Source: Planctomycetota bacterium
GTDB lineage: Bacteria; Planctomycetota; UBA1135; UBA2386
Assembly (NCBI GenBank): GCA_016713175.1
Contig: JADJPQ010000002.1
Span: forward strand, 62,001 to 126,000
DNA length: 64,000 nt
Direction: 5' to 3'
How positions within the stretch are numbered: position 1 is the first letter of the stretch; every line of letters starts with the position of its first letter. The notes beneath the pieces are model-generated. The model had not been told where the DNA came from, ran no database searches, and worked only from the letters and a program-made list of their open reading frames with translations. The translations under genes and the position numbers were made by a program. Shown in pieces: positions 19,113-28,567 of the stretch.

Positions 19113-20993
19113 TCAGCGCCCCGGCTCGACCTGGAACACGCGCAGGAACGCGTGCTGCACTGCCGCCTCGAACGGCGCCTGCTGCTGCGCCCGCAGTACA
19201 TCGCGCTCGGCCTCGAGCCGGCGGCCGAGCCGTTCGTGCAATTCGACGCGTTCGAGCAGCACGGTCCAGTGGTCGAGCCCGCGCGCGACGCTGGTGTCGA
19301 GCAGCGCCAGTGCCCCATCGAGGTCGCCGGTCGCCTGCCGGGCCGCCGCCGCCGTGGTGTAGACCAGACCCTTGGGTGGCGCGATCTGCAGACACGACAG
19401 CGCCATCGTCTCCGCGCGTGCCAGCCAGTCGTGGCCGGGTTGCCGCTGCCCCGCCTGCGTCATCGCCCGCGCCGCCAGGATCCGGTGGAACGGCTCATTC
19501 GGCATCATCGCCAGCAGTTCTTCGGCCAGCACCACGGCGCGGAACGGCGCCTGCCGTTCAGGCCGCTGGTCGAGCCAGGCCTCCAATTCGCTGCGCCACA
19601 GCGCGGCGCTGCCCGGGTAGTTCTCGCGGGCCCGCCGCAGGTGCGGCAGTGCCGCCTCGAGATCACCGTGGCGAACCATCGCCAGACCGAGCCCCCAATG
19701 CGCGCGATACGAGTCCTTGGCCAGCCACAGCGCATGGCGCCACAACGCGCGTTCGTCCCCGTAGTGGGAGGAACGTTTCGCCGACAACCCGGCGAGCAGC
19801 ACGGCCGCGGCCACCGGCAACGCCGCGCGACCCAGGAACGACCACGGTGGCACCGGCAGCGACCGCGCCGCCGGTTGCAGCAGCGTCGCCAGCACGACGG
19901 CCAGACCGACCAAGACCCCGTACAGGCGATGTTCGCTGAGCGGCACGTTGAGCGGAATCACCACCCACGGCAACGCCATCGCCCACGCCAACATGACGCC
20001 GGCGGCGCGCAGCGGCTGGTGCCGCAACCGGCGCAGTCCGAGCCCGGTGAACCACAGCACGCTGACCCAACCCACCAGCGCGCAGGGATGGAACAACGAC
20101 CGGAGGAACACGACCGGCGGCTCGAGGCTGATGCCAACCGGCACCACGGCCTGCAACAGCACCCGCGGCAACAACGTGCCCATGGTCGCGATCTGCGTGA
20201 CCAGGTCGCGACCGGCACCGCTCAACGGATCGTCACCCACGCGACCTGCCAGGCTGGCGGTCGCCATGCCGAGCAGGTGCCGGCGGACGATCAGGTAGCC
20301 GCACACCAGCCCGACGACGACCGCGATCCGCACCAGCACCCCGCCCCACCACCTCAGCGCCGCCAACCGTTCGCCGGCCTCCAGGCGCAGCAACGCGGCC
20401 TGGCCGAGCAGCAACACCGGCAGCAGCACACCGGTCTCCTTGCTGCCGCAGGCGACCAGCGTGGCCAGCACCAGCACGACCTGCCGCCACCAGACCATGC
20501 CGGTGTCGAGGCCGCCGCGATGGACCACCAGCGCCAGCAGCGTGCCGGCGACCAGCAGCAGTTCGCTGCGACCCGACACCAGATTGACGGCTTCGGAGCC
20601 CAGGGGATGCACCGCGAACAGCACCGCGGCAATGGTCGCCGCCCGCAACGGCACGTTCCAAGAGCGCAGCCACTGCCACAGGAGCCATGCCACCGCGGCG
20701 TGGATCGCCAGGTTGCCGGCCTTGAACCAGATCGGCGCACTGCCCAATTGGAAGTTGAGCGCGAAGCTCAGCACCAGCACCGGCCGGTACATCCGCATGC
20801 CGGTCGCCGAGAACGCTTCTGGCTGCCAGAAGAACCGCAGCGGGTTGCCGATCTCGCGGATGTGTGGATTGGCGGCGACCGAATGGAAGTCGTCGTAGAC
20901 CCACACGCCGGCCAGCGCCAAGGCATACGCCAGCAGTGCCGCGAGCACGACGGTCGCGCCATGCCAGAGCACTCGCCTGCTGGTGTCGGTCAT
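19113..20993 (-). CDS. TMTC-like membrane glycosyltransferase with C-terminal TPR-like region
   Basis: 626 residues. The first two-thirds is a GT-C-type membrane domain: YALALAGVWVYDDFHSVAANPHI has the acidic DD pair in the first loop, FFWQPEAFSATGMRMYRPVLVLSFALN is the conserved H/Y-RP-type segment, and AVHPLGSEAVNLVSGRSELL is close to the FAVHPVHTEAVAWVSGR signature of TMTC O-mannosyltransferases and their bacterial relatives. The last 200 residues are helical TPR-like repeats (AHWGLGLAMVRHGDLEAALPHL; ATGDLDGALALLDTSVARG). It probably transfers a polyprenyl-phosphate-linked sugar to an exported protein. Its ATG overlaps the upstream glycosyltransferase stop (ATGA). The acceptor is unknown. 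Confidence 0.75.
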   Translation of the reverse strand: MTDTSRRVLWHGATVVLAALLAYALALAGVWVYDDFHSVAANPHIREIGNPLRFFWQPEAFSATGMRMYRPVLVLSFALNFQLGSAPIWFKAGNLAIHAAVAWLLWQWLRSWNVPLRAATIAAVLFAVHPLGSEAVNLVSGRSELLLVAGTLLALVVHRGGLDTGMVWWRQVVLVLATLVACGSKETGVLLPVLLLGQAALLRLEAGERLAALRWWGGVLVRIAVVVGLVCGYLIVRRHLLGMATASLAGRVGDDPLSGAGRDLVTQIATMGTLLPRVLLQAVVPVGISLEPPVVFLRSLFHPCALVGWVSVLWFTGLGLRRLRHQPLRAAGVMLAWAMALPWVVIPLNVPLSEHRLYGVLVGLAVVLATLLQPAARSLPVPPWSFLGRAALPVAAAVLLAGLSAKRSSHYGDERALWRHALWLAKDSYRAHWGLGLAMVRHGDLEAALPHLRRARENYPGSAALWRSELEAWLDQRPERQAPFRAVVLAEELLAMMPNEPFHRILAARAMTQAGQRQPGHDWLARAETMALSCLQIAPPKGLVYTTAAAARQATGDLDGALALLDTSVARGLDHWTVLLERVELHERLGRRLEAERDVLRAQQQAPFEAAVQHAFLRVFQVEPGR

Positions 20994-22117
20994 GACGACC
21001 TCGCACAGACGCCGGTCAGGACTTCGGCGAAACGCTGGCGGACGCAGTCGAGGGAGAAGTGGCGATCGTAGACGGCGCGCGCGTTGCCCGCCGCCTCCTG
21101 CAGGCGGGCGGGTTCGGCCGCGAGTTCGCGCAACCGTTGCGCCAGCTTCGTTGGTTCCGCCGCGGGCACGAAGAACGTCGCGGTGCCGGCCGGCTCGACG
21201 CGCCGTACCGCCGGCGTGTCCGCGGTGAGCACCGGCCGGCCGCTGGCCCAGCCGTGCACGACCTTGTACGGCACGACCCGTTGCGCCTTGCCGCCGCTGC
21301 CGAACACGCCGGCAACCAGTTGCGCCCGATCGAGCAGTTCCTGCAGGCGTTCGCGCGGCACGAACTCCGGCTGCAGATCGAGGCGATCGCCAAACCGAGA
21401 CTGTGCGCGCGCGCGCTCCGCGGCGCTGCCGCCGACCAGCGTCAGGTGCACTTCCGGACAGGCGGCCACGGCGTCGAGCAACACCGGCAAACCATGCAGT
21501 GGCACGTCGGTGCCGAAGAACAGCAACCGCAACGGCCCCGGCCCGGCCGGCCATGGCGCGATCGTTCGCGGCGCCGCTGGATCGCCGATCGGCAGCCAGT
21601 CGAAGCGTTCCCGCGTCACGCCGGTCAGCGCCGCGACGTGATCGGCATGTTCGGGCGTGTCGAGCAGCACCAGATCGGCGGCCTGGCAGGCCTTGGTGTC
21701 GAGCCGGCGCAGCAGGCGCGCGATCACCGAGCCCTCGCGGTGCAGACCCCGGTCCAACACCGCCGTGTCGTAGGCGGACAGGAACAGGTCCAGGACGACC
21801 GGCACGCGCGCGAGTCGCTTGATCTCGCCCACCATCGTGTGTCCCGGATACGGCACGACGATCACGCGCGGCTTGGCGTGTTCGACGCACATCCGGAAGA
21901 TCCGCCGCAGCCAGTGCCGACGCAGCCACTCGGACAGTGCCCACGCAGGCCATCGCCACGGCGCCCGCAGCAGGCCGCGCTTCCTGCTGCCGGGACCGGG
22001 CAATCGGCACAGTTCGACTTCCTCGTGCTGCGCGTGCAGGGCATGCCGCAGCATGGTGGCGCGTGGGTACCCGGGGCCTTCGTCCCAGGCGCCGCACAGC
22101 ATCACGCCGCCGCTCAC
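20990..22117 (-). CDS. Glycosyltransferase, GT-B fold, group 1-like
   Basis: About 375 residues from a GTG that overlaps the upstream GT2 stop (GTGA); an internal ATG six codons in is an alternative. The C-terminal half has the Rossmann-like donor domain: LRLLFFGTDVPLHGLPVLLDAV, VHLTLVGGSA, and a distal VVPYKVVHGWASGRPVLTADTP segment corresponding to the E-x7-E-like nucleotide-sugar region of GT4 proteins. FFVPAAEPTKLAQRLRELAAEP is the typical terminal helix segment. It probably transfers a sugar from a nucleotide donor to a glycan or lipid in the cytosol. Donor and acceptor are unknown. It is sandwiched between GT2 and TMTC-like genes with overlapping ends, so the three form one glycan unit. 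Confidence 0.8.
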   Translation of the reverse strand: MSGGVMLCGAWDEGPGYPRATMLRHALHAQHEEVELCRLPGPGSRKRGLLRAPWRWPAWALSEWLRRHWLRRIFRMCVEHAKPRVIVVPYPGHTMVGEIKRLARVPVVLDLFLSAYDTAVLDRGLHREGSVIARLLRRLDTKACQAADLVLLDTPEHADHVAALTGVTRERFDWLPIGDPAAPRTIAPWPAGPGPLRLLFFGTDVPLHGLPVLLDAVAACPEVHLTLVGGSAAERARAQSRFGDRLDLQPEFVPRERLQELLDRAQLVAGVFGSGGKAQRVVPYKVVHGWASGRPVLTADTPAVRRVEPAGTATFFVPAAEPTKLAQRLRELAAEPARLQEAAGNARAVYDRHFSLDCVRQRFAEVLTGVCARSS

Positions 22118-23148
22118 CGTTCGTCCCCGCGCCCCAGCCGCATGAACCGCAGCGACGCGATCTGCTCGGAGATCAAGCCGAGCGCGAACAGCAGGGTCGC
22201 CTGACCGAGCAGCAGCAGCGCCATGTTGGTGAAGCGGCCCTCGGTCAGCCACGTGTACAGGTACCAGCCGACACCGGCCGCGGCGACCGCCAGCGACACC
22301 GGCAAGAACACGCGCAGCGGCGCGAAGAACGTCGCGATCCGCAGGATGATCAGGAAGAACCGGCTGCCGTCGGCGACCAGCCGGATGTGGCTCTTGCCCC
22401 GGCGCTGCCGCACCTGGAACGGATGGAACGCGACGCCGAAGCCGGCGCGCAGCATCGCCATCGTCATCGTCGTCGGGTAGCTGAACGTGTTCGGCAGCAG
22501 ACAGACGAGGTCCTTGGCGATGTCGGCGCGCAGCAGCCGGTAGCCGCTGGTCAGATCGGGAATCCTGCGGCCGCTGACGTAGCTGGCGAGCCGGTTGTAG
22601 ACCTGGTTGGCGAAGTTGCGATGCAGCGAACCGCCGCGGCCGCCGCGCGAGGCGACGACCATGTCGAAGCGCTCGGCCAGCGCTGCCATCGCCGGCAGTT
22701 CGCCCGGAGGATGCTGGCCGTCGCCGTCGAGCAACAGGATCCAGTCATGGCGGGCCTCGCGCAGGCCGCGCTTGACGGCGGCGCCGTTGCCGAGGCTTTC
22801 GGCGTGCGTGACGACGCGGGCACCGTGCGTTCGGCCGATCTCCGGGGTGTCGTCGGTGGAGCCGTCGTCGATGACGAGCACTTCGCTCGCCTGCAACTGC
22901 GGCAGCTGCCGCAACGCGTCATCGACTTCGCGCAGCAACGCGGGCAGGTTCAGGCTCTCGTTCTTGGCCGGAATCACGACCGACAACGTGCGGATCCGCG
23001 TCGCCGGCTTGCCGTTGGCGCCCGGCGTCGGGGTCGGCACTTCGACCACCCGTTCGGGCAGGTCGCCCGCGGCCATCAGGCTGGCGAGGGAGCCAGTGGT
23101 TGCCGCCACCTCAGTCCGCAGCCGATCGTCCTGGGTCGCCGATGCCAT
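22114..23148 (-). CDS. GT2 polyprenyl-phosphate glycosyltransferase (DPM1/GtrB-like)
   Basis: 344 residues. The GT-A domain shows LSVVIPAKNESLNLPALL, EVLVIDDGSTDDTPEI, NGAAVKRGLREARHDWILLLDGDGQHPP (donor and metal aspartates) and a later PDLTSGYRLLRADIAKDL. The C-terminus has two membrane helices (FFAPLRVFLPVSLAVAAAGVGW and LLLLGQATLLFALGLISEQIA), as in GtrB/ArnC-type enzymes. These load a sugar from a nucleotide donor onto polyprenyl phosphate. That product is the donor used by GT-C enzymes, and one is encoded two genes downstream. The ATG is accepted although no Shine-Dalgarno is obvious; about 60 residues precede the catalytic domain. Confidence 0.87.
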   Translation of the reverse strand: MASATQDDRLRTEVAATTGSLASLMAAGDLPERVVEVPTPTPGANGKPATRIRTLSVVIPAKNESLNLPALLREVDDALRQLPQLQASEVLVIDDGSTDDTPEIGRTHGARVVTHAESLGNGAAVKRGLREARHDWILLLDGDGQHPPGELPAMAALAERFDMVVASRGGRGGSLHRNFANQVYNRLASYVSGRRIPDLTSGYRLLRADIAKDLVCLLPNTFSYPTTMTMAMLRAGFGVAFHPFQVRQRRGKSHIRLVADGSRFFLIILRIATFFAPLRVFLPVSLAVAAAGVGWYLYTWLTEGRFTNMALLLLGQATLLFALGLISEQIASLRFMRLGRGDER

Positions 23149-23197
23149 CGCCGGGATATCGGCAACGGCCTCGCCCGGCCCGCAGTGAAAGCGCGTC

Positions 23198-25480
23198 TCA
23201 GCGACCGTCGTCGATCTGTTTCTGCAGCGCGGGCGTCAACTCGATCTTCACCGTGTCGCCGGTGGCGCCGACCTCGACCGTTCGACTCCACGACACCAGG
23301 TTGGTGTGCGTGCCGGTCCTGACGCCGAGATGCAGTTCGAACGAGCCGGCCTTCGGCAGCAGGACCCTGGCGCGCCCCTCGGCATCGAAGGCGACCCCTT
23401 CATGCCCCTCGCCGACCCGCAGCGTCAGCACGGCGCCGGCGGGCAGTGTCGGCACCTTCGACAGTTCGACCACCAGTTGCGGCCCGCCGCCGATCCGGAC
23501 GGTGTGTTCGCCGGTGACCAGGCCGAGTTCGACGGTCGCATGCCCCTGCTCGTCAGGCTCGACCGAGATCCTGCCGCCGTCCTTGTCGACCAGGATGTGG
23601 ATGCAGCCAGCCGTCGGCGGCGACCCCGAGCCGTAGTTGCGGTAGTGGTGCCAGACGGTGCAGTTGTCCTCCGGACGCCCATCCTTGTCCTCGACGCGGA
23701 CCGTGACCAGCGCCGCGAACGCGCGCCAGTCGAAGTCCATGAACCGCGGATCGTGGGTCTCGACGCCGGCGTCGGCGCGCAAGTCCTCGAGCCGGTGCAC
23801 TTCCTGATCGCCAAGCTTGACGACGAAGTGCCAGTGCCCGGCCGGCACGCGGAACTCGTCGCCGCTGAAGCCCCAGTTGACCCGGATCGGCGGACCACCT
23901 TCGACCGGGTGCACTTCGCAATCGAAGTCCGAACGGAGGCCGGCAGGCAGATCGCGCACACCGGCGCGCACCCGCGCCGCCGGTCGCACGACGATCCGGG
24001 CATCGCGGTTGTCCTTGGCGAACTCGAGGCTGGTCGTCGGATCCGCCAGGAACCAGGAATCGCTGTCGAGGTGCAGACCGATCAGGTCGGGCACCGGCCC
24101 GGGCAGGGTCAGGTCGAACACGCCATCGGACCCCGTGGTCACCGCATGCCACGATCTGGCCGAAGTGCTGAGCTGCACACCGGCCACCGGCTTGCCCGCA
24201 GTGTCGACGACGCTGCCGCGCAGGGCCTGTTCCGGAGCCAGCAGGCGAACCTGCCCGTGCACGGTGCGGGTGACGGCGATCTTGCCGATGTCGATCTCGG
24301 CCCAGCCCTTCAGCGCACCGTTCCATCGCCCGGATCTGACATCCACCAGCAGCTTGACGTCCGTGTCGACCCCGTCGGGAATCGCCAGTTCGAGGAAGCC
24401 CTCCGGATTGGTGTCGTCCCAGTCGCTGCTGCTTCCCGAGTCGTGCTGCCATTGCGCGCTGACCTGCATGTTGGCCGCCGGCGCACCATCCGGGCCCAGC
24501 AACTGCACCGCAAACGAACGGAGCGCCGGATCCCGCGGCACCTCCACTCCGGTCTGCTCCCCCGCCACGATCGGCGGCACGACCGCTTCGCCGAACGTCT
24601 GGCGACCGACGAGACACCGCAGCTTGCCACGGAAGCCGGCCTCCACCCACCCGAACGCGATGGCCCGATCGCCGGTGGCCGCCGCGACCTGGTTGCCAGC
24701 GTCATCCAGCAGCCGCCAATCGATCCGCGCGCCGGGGATCAGTTCGCCCGCGAAGGTCGCGAGCAGTTGGCCGCACGCAGGCAGGCGCAGCACCAGGCCC
24801 TCGGGTCCGGCATCGACGAGCTTGCCGGACGGCCGCGACGTCAGCGGCGCGACGCACTCGACGAACGCCGTCGCGGGCCGGGGCAACAACGTCAGCTCGA
24901 TCGTCCCATCCGCGCCGGTGCAACCATCCGGGAACGGTTGCGCGGTCGGCTCGTCCAGCACCCGCAGCGGCATGTCCGCGGCTGGCTTGCCCTCGGCGGT
25001 CAGCACCGTCACGCGCGTCTTCGTCGGCGGCAACAAACGCAGTTCGACCCGCTTGCGGCGCGCTCCGTCCTTCGGTTGCGAACGTACGACCGAGGCGACG
25101 AGGCCATCGTGCACCGCGATCAGACGCCCGGTCATGTCGACCGGCACCCTGGTGACGCCCTGGTCGTCGAGGGCGTAGCGCGTGCCCCGCAACGCACGGG
25201 CGGCGAGGATTCGCGGCTCGTCGCCGGGGTAGTTCGTTTCGGCGGCTCGCCGGGTCTCGGTGTAGTCCGCGCTGCCGGAATCGATCCCAACGAGCAGCCC
25301 GGCGGGCAACGGCTTGCCGGCAGCATCGACCACCACGACTTCGAGACCATGCGCCACCGGCGGCGCCGCCGGCATCGCGGCGAGTTGCGCAAATGGATCG
25401 GCCGGCGGCGTCGACACGATGGGTGCTTGCGCCACCAGGCAGGCGGTCAGGCCGAACAGGAACGCGGGATGACGACACAT
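23198..25480 (-). CDS. Large secreted protein with carboxypeptidase-regulatory-like domains
   Basis: 760 residues with a short signal peptide (FLFGLTACLVAQA). Several Ig-like transthyretin-type modules carry the pattern 'V-x-D-x-x-G-x-P-x-x-x' typical of carboxypeptidase regulatory domains: LEVVVVDAAGKPLPAGLLV, VTVLTAEGKPAADMPLRVLD, LRGSVVDTAGKPVAGVQLST followed by GSDGVFDLTLPG, and VRVEDKDGRPEDNCTVWH. No protease or other catalytic motif is visible. It is probably a periplasmic or surface protein built of beta-sandwich domains. It lies immediately downstream of the pilin terminator and upstream of the glycan genes, so it could be expressed separately from the pilus genes. Confidence 0.72.
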   Translation of the reverse strand: MCRHPAFLFGLTACLVAQAPIVSTPPADPFAQLAAMPAAPPVAHGLEVVVVDAAGKPLPAGLLVGIDSGSADYTETRRAAETNYPGDEPRILAARALRGTRYALDDQGVTRVPVDMTGRLIAVHDGLVASVVRSQPKDGARRKRVELRLLPPTKTRVTVLTAEGKPAADMPLRVLDEPTAQPFPDGCTGADGTIELTLLPRPATAFVECVAPLTSRPSGKLVDAGPEGLVLRLPACGQLLATFAGELIPGARIDWRLLDDAGNQVAAATGDRAIAFGWVEAGFRGKLRCLVGRQTFGEAVVPPIVAGEQTGVEVPRDPALRSFAVQLLGPDGAPAANMQVSAQWQHDSGSSSDWDDTNPEGFLELAIPDGVDTDVKLLVDVRSGRWNGALKGWAEIDIGKIAVTRTVHGQVRLLAPEQALRGSVVDTAGKPVAGVQLSTSARSWHAVTTGSDGVFDLTLPGPVPDLIGLHLDSDSWFLADPTTSLEFAKDNRDARIVVRPAARVRAGVRDLPAGLRSDFDCEVHPVEGGPPIRVNWGFSGDEFRVPAGHWHFVVKLGDQEVHRLEDLRADAGVETHDPRFMDFDWRAFAALVTVRVEDKDGRPEDNCTVWHHYRNYGSGSPPTAGCIHILVDKDGGRISVEPDEQGHATVELGLVTGEHTVRIGGGPQLVVELSKVPTLPAGAVLTLRVGEGHEGVAFDAEGRARVLLPKAGSFELHLGVRTGTHTNLVSWSRTVEVGATGDTVKIELTPALQKQIDDGR

Positions 25481-25568
25481 CGGCCGTGGTTGTACGCGGG
25501 CGCGGCGGCGGAATCAGCGCCTCGCGAACAGCCGGCAGCATTTCCCCGCGACCTCCGACCTGGAAACA

Positions 25569-25608
25569 CCATCGCCCCGCCTTGCCGGATGGCAGGGCGG
25601 GGCGATGG
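25569..25608 (-). terminator. Strong terminator-like hairpin after the pilin gene
   Basis: Arms CCATCGCCCCGCC and GGCGGGGCGATGG (13 bp, perfect) continue through one T.G pair and TGCC/GGCA to an 18-bp stem with a GGAT tetraloop. It lies about 30 bases after the pilin stop on the minus strand and is followed by TGTTTCC, not a true U-tract. The position and stability fit a terminator that isolates the abundant pilin message from the downstream gene; it may also protect the 3' end. Confidence 0.72.
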
Positions 25609-25638
25609 CGAGTTGAACGGGACTGTCGCTGCGAGCGA

Positions 25639-26313
25639 TCAGTTCACCACGACCCAGCGCGTCGTGCTCAGGCCCACCGTGTTCGCGGCAACCGCGTTGT
25701 CCATGAACCCGGACGTCGAAGCGTTGAACGCGTCCGACGGGTCGACCGGGGCCGCCGCGCCGTTGTTGGTCGGGTCCTGCGTCGCCAGCACGTCACCACC
25801 CTGGTTGATGAAGAACGTGCGCTTGCCGCTGTTGCCCTGGGCCTGTGGCCAGGCGTAGCAGCACCACAACGTCTCGGCCTTGCCGGCGTCGACGGCGCTA
25901 CCGGTGTAGCCACCCGTCGCATCCTCGGGCTCGGCCGAGCTGTCGGCCTGCGGCAGGAACATCTGGAAGATGTAGCCCGACCGGTTGACGACCGAACCGG
26001 CGACGTTGCCGAACGCGTTGCTGAGCACCGGCGGCGAAATCCGCGTGGTGCCGCCGCGGACGTTGACCGCGCCCGACAGCTCACCGAAGAAGCCGTATTC
26101 GCCGGCGCCGTTGGTGTTGGTGTCGATCACGCCGGACGCCTGGCATTGCGACTGCGCCGACGAGATGTTCTTCAACGTCGCGATCGCCGCCGATTCATTG
26201 GCATTGAGACGCGCGCTGAGGAGGTTCGGAATCGCGATGGACGCGATGATGGCGATGATCGCCACGACGATCATCAGCTCGATGAGCGTGAAGCCTTGTT
26301 CCCGCTTGGACAT
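25639..26313 (-). CDS. Type IV pilin / pseudopilin
   Basis: 224 residues. AGGGAGA lies about 9 bases before the ATG and fixes the start. The prepilin leader is only MSKREQG, with cleavage expected before FTLIELMIVVAIIAIIAS; Glu5 of the mature protein is present, and IAIPNLLSARL continues the N-terminal helix. The globular part is Asn/Gly/Ala-rich, contains an adjacent cysteine pair (WCCYAWP) and one earlier cysteine (SQCQAS), and ends in a WVVVN strand. It is processed by the prepilin peptidase encoded about 8 kb upstream on the same strand. Major pilin versus minor pseudopilin cannot be told from the sequence, but the strong terminator and good ribosome site suggest an abundant product. Confidence 0.9.
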   Translation of the reverse strand: MSKREQGFTLIELMIVVAIIAIIASIAIPNLLSARLNANESAAIATLKNISSAQSQCQASGVIDTNTNGAGEYGFFGELSGAVNVRGGTTRISPPVLSNAFGNVAGSVVNRSGYIFQMFLPQADSSAEPEDATGGYTGSAVDAGKAETLWCCYAWPQAQGNSGKRTFFINQGGDVLATQDPTNNGAAAPVDPSDAFNASTSGFMDNAVAANTVGLSTTRWVVVN

Positions 26314-26387
26314 TGTTGTTTCTCCCTGACAGACCTGATTGAACGGAGGCCACACGACCTCCCACTCCCCTTCCGACAGAGCCCGCC

Positions 26388-27269
26388 TCAGCGCCCCGAC
26401 GGGGTCGCCAGTGCGGGCGATGCGAGTTCCTGGAACCGGGCATCGCCGGCGAGCACCTGCCAGGCGTCGGCTTCCTCACGGAGCAGACGCCTCACCTCGG
26501 CTGGTGCCGCTGCGCACGCACGTGCCAGCAACTCGATGCTGTTTTCGACCTCGCCCGCGCGCAACTTGAGGCGGGCAAGGTGGTAGTCCGCGATCGGGAC
26601 CTGCGCCTGCGCCTGCTGCAAGGCGCTGGCGGCAGCGACGACGTCGCCGAGCCGTTCGAACTCGAGGCCCGCTTGCAGCCATGCCATCGGCGCCGCCATG
26701 CGGTCGGCCATGGCCGTCTGCAGCCGGGCCACCGCCTCGTCGCGCCGTCCCAGTTCGCGCAACAGGGCCGCGCATTCGACTTCGCGAAATGCGCGCAGAT
26801 CCGCGGCGACCTGGCCACCGTGCTGGTCCAGGACGGCGAGCGCCTCCGCGTGCCGACCGGCAGCCGCAAGCATCCGCGCTTCGTTGAACACCAACCCATC
26901 GCGCTGCTGTGGCTGCACGTCGGCGCAGGCGCGCGCCCGACGATAGCTCGCCGCCGCCGCCGTGTGCTCGCCGCGCAGGTGTTGGGCGAAACCGACGAAC
27001 TCGGCGGTCACCGCCATCCCCGGCGCCTGCGCTTCGGCGCGCTGCAGGTTGGCCCAGGCCTGCGCGATCAGGTCGACGCGAACGTCGAGCGGCTGGCCGT
27101 TCTTGTCGGCGACCGGCAAGCCGTGCGCCATCCGCAACTGCATGTTGGCCGCCGACAGCAGCGTGCCGACGTCCGGTTCAGCCCGGTAGACGAAACCGCC
27201 ATAGCAGAGTCCGGCGAGCAGCAGACCGGCCGGCGCGTACAGCGCACTCCGACGTTGCAGATCGTTCAT
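26388..27269 (-). CDS. Membrane-anchored TPR-type protein in pilus gene cluster
   Basis: 293 residues with an N-terminal anchor helix (LYAPAGLLLAGLCYGGFVY) and helical repeats resembling TPRs: WANLQRAEAQAPGMAVTAEFVGFAQHLRGEHTAAAASYRRA, AALLRELGRRDEAVARLQTAM, AWLQAGLEFERLGDVVAAASALQQA. GGGGAGGA lies close before the ATG. It sits between pilC (20 bases upstream) and the pilin gene (74 bases downstream). In that position it may be a periplasmic assembly or scaffold protein, analogous to PilF-like helpers, but it lacks any diagnostic match I can name. The long helical repeats are certain; the role is context only. Confidence 0.7.
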   Translation of the reverse strand: MNDLQRRSALYAPAGLLLAGLCYGGFVYRAEPDVGTLLSAANMQLRMAHGLPVADKNGQPLDVRVDLIAQAWANLQRAEAQAPGMAVTAEFVGFAQHLRGEHTAAAASYRRARACADVQPQQRDGLVFNEARMLAAAGRHAEALAVLDQHGGQVAADLRAFREVECAALLRELGRRDEAVARLQTAMADRMAAPMAWLQAGLEFERLGDVVAAASALQQAQAQVPIADYHLARLKLRAGEVENSIELLARACAAAPAEVRRLLREEADAWQVLAGDARFQELASPALATPSGR

Positions 27270-27289
27270 CGTTCGTCCTCCCCGTCCGC

Positions 27290-28540
27290 TCAGCCGCCCG
27301 ACAGCTTCTCCTGCAGCTTGAAGATCGGCAGGAACACCGCCAGCACGATGCCACCGACGACGATGCCCATGATCGCGATCATGATCGGCTCGATCATCGA
27401 CGTCAGCCCCTTGACCTCGGCCTCGACCTGCTGGTCGTAGAACTCGGCGATCTTCTCCAGCAACGAGTCGAGCGCACCCGAACGCTCGCCGATCGCCATC
27501 ATCTTGACGACCATCGGCGGGAACACCGTGCTGCGGGTGAACGGTTCCGACAAGCTGTCGCCGTTCTTGACGCTGTCGCGCGCGGTGTCGACGATCCGCG
27601 AGATCACCAGGTTGCCGGCGGTGTCGGAAACGATCTCCATCGCGCCGAGGATCGGCACGCCGCTCTTGACCAACGTGCTGAACGTTCGGGCGAAGCGCGA
27701 CAACGCGACCTTCTTGAACAGGATGCCGAACACCGGCATGCGCAGGAACAGCGCGTCCTTGACGAACGCGCCGCGCGGCGTCGCGGTGAACAGCTTGATG
27801 CCGAAGAACGCGGCCGCCATGCCGCCGAACATCAGGTACCAGTAGTCGCGCATGAAGAAGGCGACGTCCATGATCGCCACCGTCAGCCCGGGCAGTTCGA
27901 CCTCGAGCGAGTCGAACACCGGCTTGAACGACGGCACGATGCCGATCATCAGGAAGCTGGCGATGCCGATGACCAGGACCAGCGAGATCACCGGATAGGT
28001 CATCGCCGACTTGATCTCCTGCCGCAGGTGGGCGCTGGCTTCCAGGTACTCGGCCAGGCGCGACAGGATCGTGTCGATCTGACCGGAGACCTCGCCGGCA
28101 CGGATCATCGACACGTAGATGTGCGAGAACACCCGCTTGTGCGGCTCCATCGACTTCGACAGGTCGGAACCGGACCGGATGTCGTCGACCACCTTGTTGA
28201 GGCAGAAGGCGAAGCCGGGCGACTCGGCCTGGTCGGCGAGGATCTCGAGCGCCTCCAGCATCGGGATGCCGGCGCCGAGCATCGTCGCCAGCTGCCGGGT
28301 GAACACCTCGAGTTCGCCCTTCTTGACCGACGACCGGGTCGCCAGCTTCTTGCCGCCTTTGCCGGTCGCGGCCTTGCCGCCGCCGCCGAACATCGCGCCG
28401 CCGCTGCGTTTGATCTCGACCGGCGTCAGGTTGCGTTTGCGCAGGTCGGCGACGACGTCGCTCTGCGACTCCGCCGACACCGTGCCCTTGACCAGCTTGC
28501 CGGACGCGTCCCGTGCCTCGTACTTGAACGTGGTGGCCAT
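27290..28540 (-). CDS. pilC: Type IV pilus/T2SS inner-membrane platform protein PilC (GspF)
   Basis: 416 residues with a ribosome site GGGGAGAG before the ATG. It shows the duplicated T2SSF architecture. The first domain (about 80-200) includes FTRQLATMLGAGIPMLEALEIL and the second (about 285-405) FARTFSTLVKSGVPILGAMEIVS. Three hydrophobic helices are visible, ending with MIAIMGIVVGGIVLAVFLPIFKL. PilC/GspF couples the assembly ATPase to pilin extraction from the membrane. It follows pilB directly (27 bases) and precedes the TPR gene, so it is part of the pilus operon. The N-terminus (FKYEARDASGKLVKGTV) is canonical. Confidence 0.93.
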   Translation of the reverse strand: MATTFKYEARDASGKLVKGTVSAESQSDVVADLRKRNLTPVEIKRSGGAMFGGGGKAATGKGGKKLATRSSVKKGELEVFTRQLATMLGAGIPMLEALEILADQAESPGFAFCLNKVVDDIRSGSDLSKSMEPHKRVFSHIYVSMIRAGEVSGQIDTILSRLAEYLEASAHLRQEIKSAMTYPVISLVLVIGIASFLMIGIVPSFKPVFDSLEVELPGLTVAIMDVAFFMRDYWYLMFGGMAAAFFGIKLFTATPRGAFVKDALFLRMPVFGILFKKVALSRFARTFSTLVKSGVPILGAMEIVSDTAGNLVISRIVDTARDSVKNGDSLSEPFTRSTVFPPMVVKMMAIGERSGALDSLLEKIAEFYDQQVEAEVKGLTSMIEPIMIAIMGIVVGGIVLAVFLPIFKLQEKLSGG

Positions 28541-28567
28541 GTCTCTCCCCGATTCCCCGTTGACGGC